This document shows positions 15,261-17,093 of a stretch of DNA of 17,093 nt, piece by piece. Positions within the stretch are counted from its first letter, which is position 1. Every line of letters begins with the position of its first letter. The stretch spans positions 1 to 17,093 of the forward strand of contig CAYMAZ010000049.1 in the NCBI GenBank assembly GCA_964388575.1. Reading direction: 5' to 3'. The translations under genes were made by a program, and so were the position numbers. The notes below the pieces were generated by a model. The model was not told the DNA's origin and made no database searches. It saw only the letters and a list, made by a program, of their open reading frames with translations. Origin of the DNA: CAYMAZ01 sp964388575 (GTDB lineage: Bacteria > Bacteroidota > Bacteroidia > Bacteroidales > DTU049).

Positions 15261-17093
15261 ATGAATGCCAAATTCTCACAACAGGTTCACGATATTTTGA
15301 AATATAGTATGGAAGAAGCCAGTAGACTGAACAATGATTATCTTGGAATAGAGCATTTGTTTTTAGGACTGATGCGCGAGCCATATGCATTGGCATTGCA
15401 AGCCCTGATTAACCTCGGAGTTGACCTGAACGAACTGAAACAAAATATCGAAAAATTCATTAAGAAACCTGTCACACAAAAGATCAGCAACAAATCAGAC
15501 ACAAAAAACTTTAATAAACAACTTGAACGAGTTCTGAAACTCACCTATTTGGAATCACGAAATTTTAGAAATGAATTTATTCAGACAGAACATTTACTTC
15601 TGGCAGTTCTGCGTGATGAAGAAAATCTGGTTTCACGATTACTTTCAGAATACGGAGCTGATTACAATGCTGTCAAACTAGAAATCAGCAGTATGTTAAC
15701 AACCGATGACAATTCCTCAACAGAACAACCAAGAAGTGATATCCCTTTCGGTAGTGGAGATGAAGAAAACGAAGAAAGGGAAGAATTTGGAGGAGGAATC
15801 AAAAAACAGGTAGATCCAAAATCAAAGACCCCTGTTCTTGACAATTTCGGTCGTGATCTGACAAGAGCGGCCGAAGAAGGCAGACTTGATCCGATCATTG
15901 GCAGGGACAATGAACTGGAACGAATTGCTCAGATCCTGAGTCGTAGAAAAAAAAACAATCCAGTACTTATTGGTGATCCTGGAGTGGGAAAATCAGCCAT
16001 TGCGGAAGGTCTTGCGCTGAGAATCAACAGTCGTAAAGTTCCCCGTACATTATTTGGAAAACGGTTGGTCACTCTTGATCTGGCATCACTGGTTGCAGGC
16101 ACAAAATATCGCGGGCAGTTTGAAGAAAGAATGAAAGCTGTACTGAATGAGTTGGAGCGCAATAATGATGTAATTTTATTCATCGATGAAATTCACACAA
16201 TCGTTGGAGCAGGTGGTGCTTCCGGATCCCTTGATGCCTCCAATATGTTTAAACCTGCACTTGCCAGAGGAGAAATTCAATGTATTGGTGCTACAACCCT
16301 TGATGAGTATCGTCAATATATCGAAAAAGACGGTGCCCTGGAAAGACGTTTTCAGAAAGTTCTTGTGGATCCCACAAGCCCAGAAGAAACTGTTGAGATC
16401 CTTGAGAAAATTAAAGATCGCTATGAAGATCATCACCTTGTCTCTTACTCTCCTGATGCAATAATGGCCTGTGTGACATTAACTGACAGATACATCACCG
16501 ACAGGGCGTTACCTGACAAGGCTATTGATGCACTTGATGAAGCAGGGGCACGTGTTCATTTGAAAAACATGAAAGTCCCGCCCAGAATCATTGAAATTGA
16601 AGAACAAATTGAAGATGCCAAGGTTTTGAAGGCACAGGCAATTAAAAATCAAAAATACGAAGAAGCAGCCAAGCATCGGGACATTGAAAAAGATCTTGTT
16701 GAAAAACTCAGTCAGGAAAAAAAACAATGGGAAGAAGATTCTAAACTCAACCGTGAGCCAGTCACTGAAGAAAACGTTGCTGAAGTCATAGCCATGATGA
16801 CCGGCATCCCTGTCGTTAAAATATCAAAAACTGAAAGTAATAAGCTACTGGCTATGGAAGACGATATTTGCAGGGAGGTCATCGGACAGAACGAAGCTAT
16901 CAGGAAAATTGTCAAAGCAATCAGGAGAAACAGGTCTGGCCTGCGTGATCCGAACAGACCCATCGGAAGTTTCATTTTTCTGGGACCGACAGGTGTTGGA
17001 AAAACATTTCTTGCAAAAATTCTTGCAAAACACCTCTTTGATTCTGAAGACGCACTTATCAGAATTGACATGAGTGAATACATGGAAAAATTT
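15261..17093 (+). CDS. clpC: ATP-dependent Clp protease ATP-binding subunit ClpC (3' end missing)
   Basis: This is a ring-forming AAA+ unfoldase that feeds proteins to ClpP. The frame is open from ATG 15261 to the window end: 611 codons of an expected roughly 840-860. The start is well supported, since MNAKFSQQVHDIL begins the N-domain directly. Two Clp_N repeats occupy about 1-145 (YLGIEHLFLGL, IQTEHLLLAVL). The first AAA module has Walker A GDPGVGKS (238-245), Walker B with Asp309-Glu310 (FIDEIHT) and the pore-loop region TKYRGQFEER. A UVR-like coiled middle region (about 441-480, QIEDAKVLKAQAIKNQKYEE) marks ClpC rather than ClpA or ClpB. The second module shows Walker A GPTGVGKT (575-582) and is cut at DMSEYMEKF. 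It is transcribed away from gyrA. The truncation is only the window edge. Confidence 0.97.
   Translation, partial: MNAKFSQQVHDILKYSMEEASRLNNDYLGIEHLFLGLMREPYALALQALINLGVDLNELKQNIEKFIKKPVTQKISNKSDTKNFNKQLERVLKLTYLESRNFRNEFIQTEHLLLAVLRDEENLVSRLLSEYGADYNAVKLEISSMLTTDDNSSTEQPRSDIPFGSGDEENEEREEFGGGIKKQVDPKSKTPVLDNFGRDLTRAAEEGRLDPIIGRDNELERIAQILSRRKKNNPVLIGDPGVGKSAIAEGLALRINSRKVPRTLFGKRLVTLDLASLVAGTKYRGQFEERMKAVLNELERNNDVILFIDEIHTIVGAGGASGSLDASNMFKPALARGEIQCIGATTLDEYRQYIEKDGALERRFQKVLVDPTSPEETVEILEKIKDRYEDHHLVSYSPDAIMACVTLTDRYITDRALPDKAIDALDEAGARVHLKNMKVPPRIIEIEEQIEDAKVLKAQAIKNQKYEEAAKHRDIEKDLVEKLSQEKKQWEEDSKLNREPVTEENVAEVIAMMTGIPVVKISKTESNKLLAMEDDICREVIGQNEAIRKIVKAIRRNRSGLRDPNRPIGSFIFLGPTGVGKTFLAKILAKHLFDSEDALIRIDMSEYMEKF

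Overview
The window is a stretch of a Bacteroidota chromosome with A+T-rich intergenic DNA. Four things point to this phylum: two secreted proteins with type IX secretion (T9SS) sorting domains, a DUF1573 protein, the gene neighbourhood clpC / gyrA / TPR protein, and upstream sites matching the Bacteroidota promoter (TTTG, about 20 bp, TAnnTTTG). UGA is used as an ordinary stop (the AlbA-domain gene and the Mpl-type ligase end in TGA), so the standard bacterial code applies. No tRNA, rRNA, CRISPR array, insertion sequence or phage gene was seen.

Layout. Positions 1-6533 are an accessory, surface-protein region. Two near-identical copies of a repeat of about 390 bp (1-390 and 6144-6533) flank two minus-strand genes: a 435-residue protein with a gliding-motility-type C-terminal sorting domain, and a 1434-residue PKD / parallel beta-helix protein with a type A sorting domain. 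Each repeat carries the last codons of a sorting-domain gene plus about 315 bp of downstream DNA; the second copy has only that gene tail left. Positions 6557-11035 hold four minus-strand genes: an MFS transporter, a DUF1573 secreted protein, an Mpl/MurC-type ligase, and an AlbA-domain protein overlapping the ligase by 4 bp. Positions 11152-15017 hold a TPR protein with its own promoter and terminator, and gyrA. Divergent from gyrA, an incomplete clpC runs off the right end. The left edge lies inside the repeat and the right edge lies inside clpC, so the window may be a whole assembly contig.

Three points deserve most attention. (1) The DUF1573 gene is open for 361 codons except for one in-frame UGA at codon 68. 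That UGA sits exactly on the first cysteine of a conserved C-G-C-T motif, whose second copy in the same protein is intact, and a G+C-rich 41-nt imperfect hairpin starts immediately after it. This is either an undescribed selenoprotein candidate or a nonsense mutation or sequencing error. (2) The large surface protein lacks a good start in its own frame. A convincing ATG start and signal-peptide N-region lie upstream in another frame, joined through a run of eight G; nine G would restore the frame, which suggests phase variation or a homopolymer miscount. (3) The long direct repeat shares a sorting-domain gene tail, which suggests recombination that swaps surface-protein genes.
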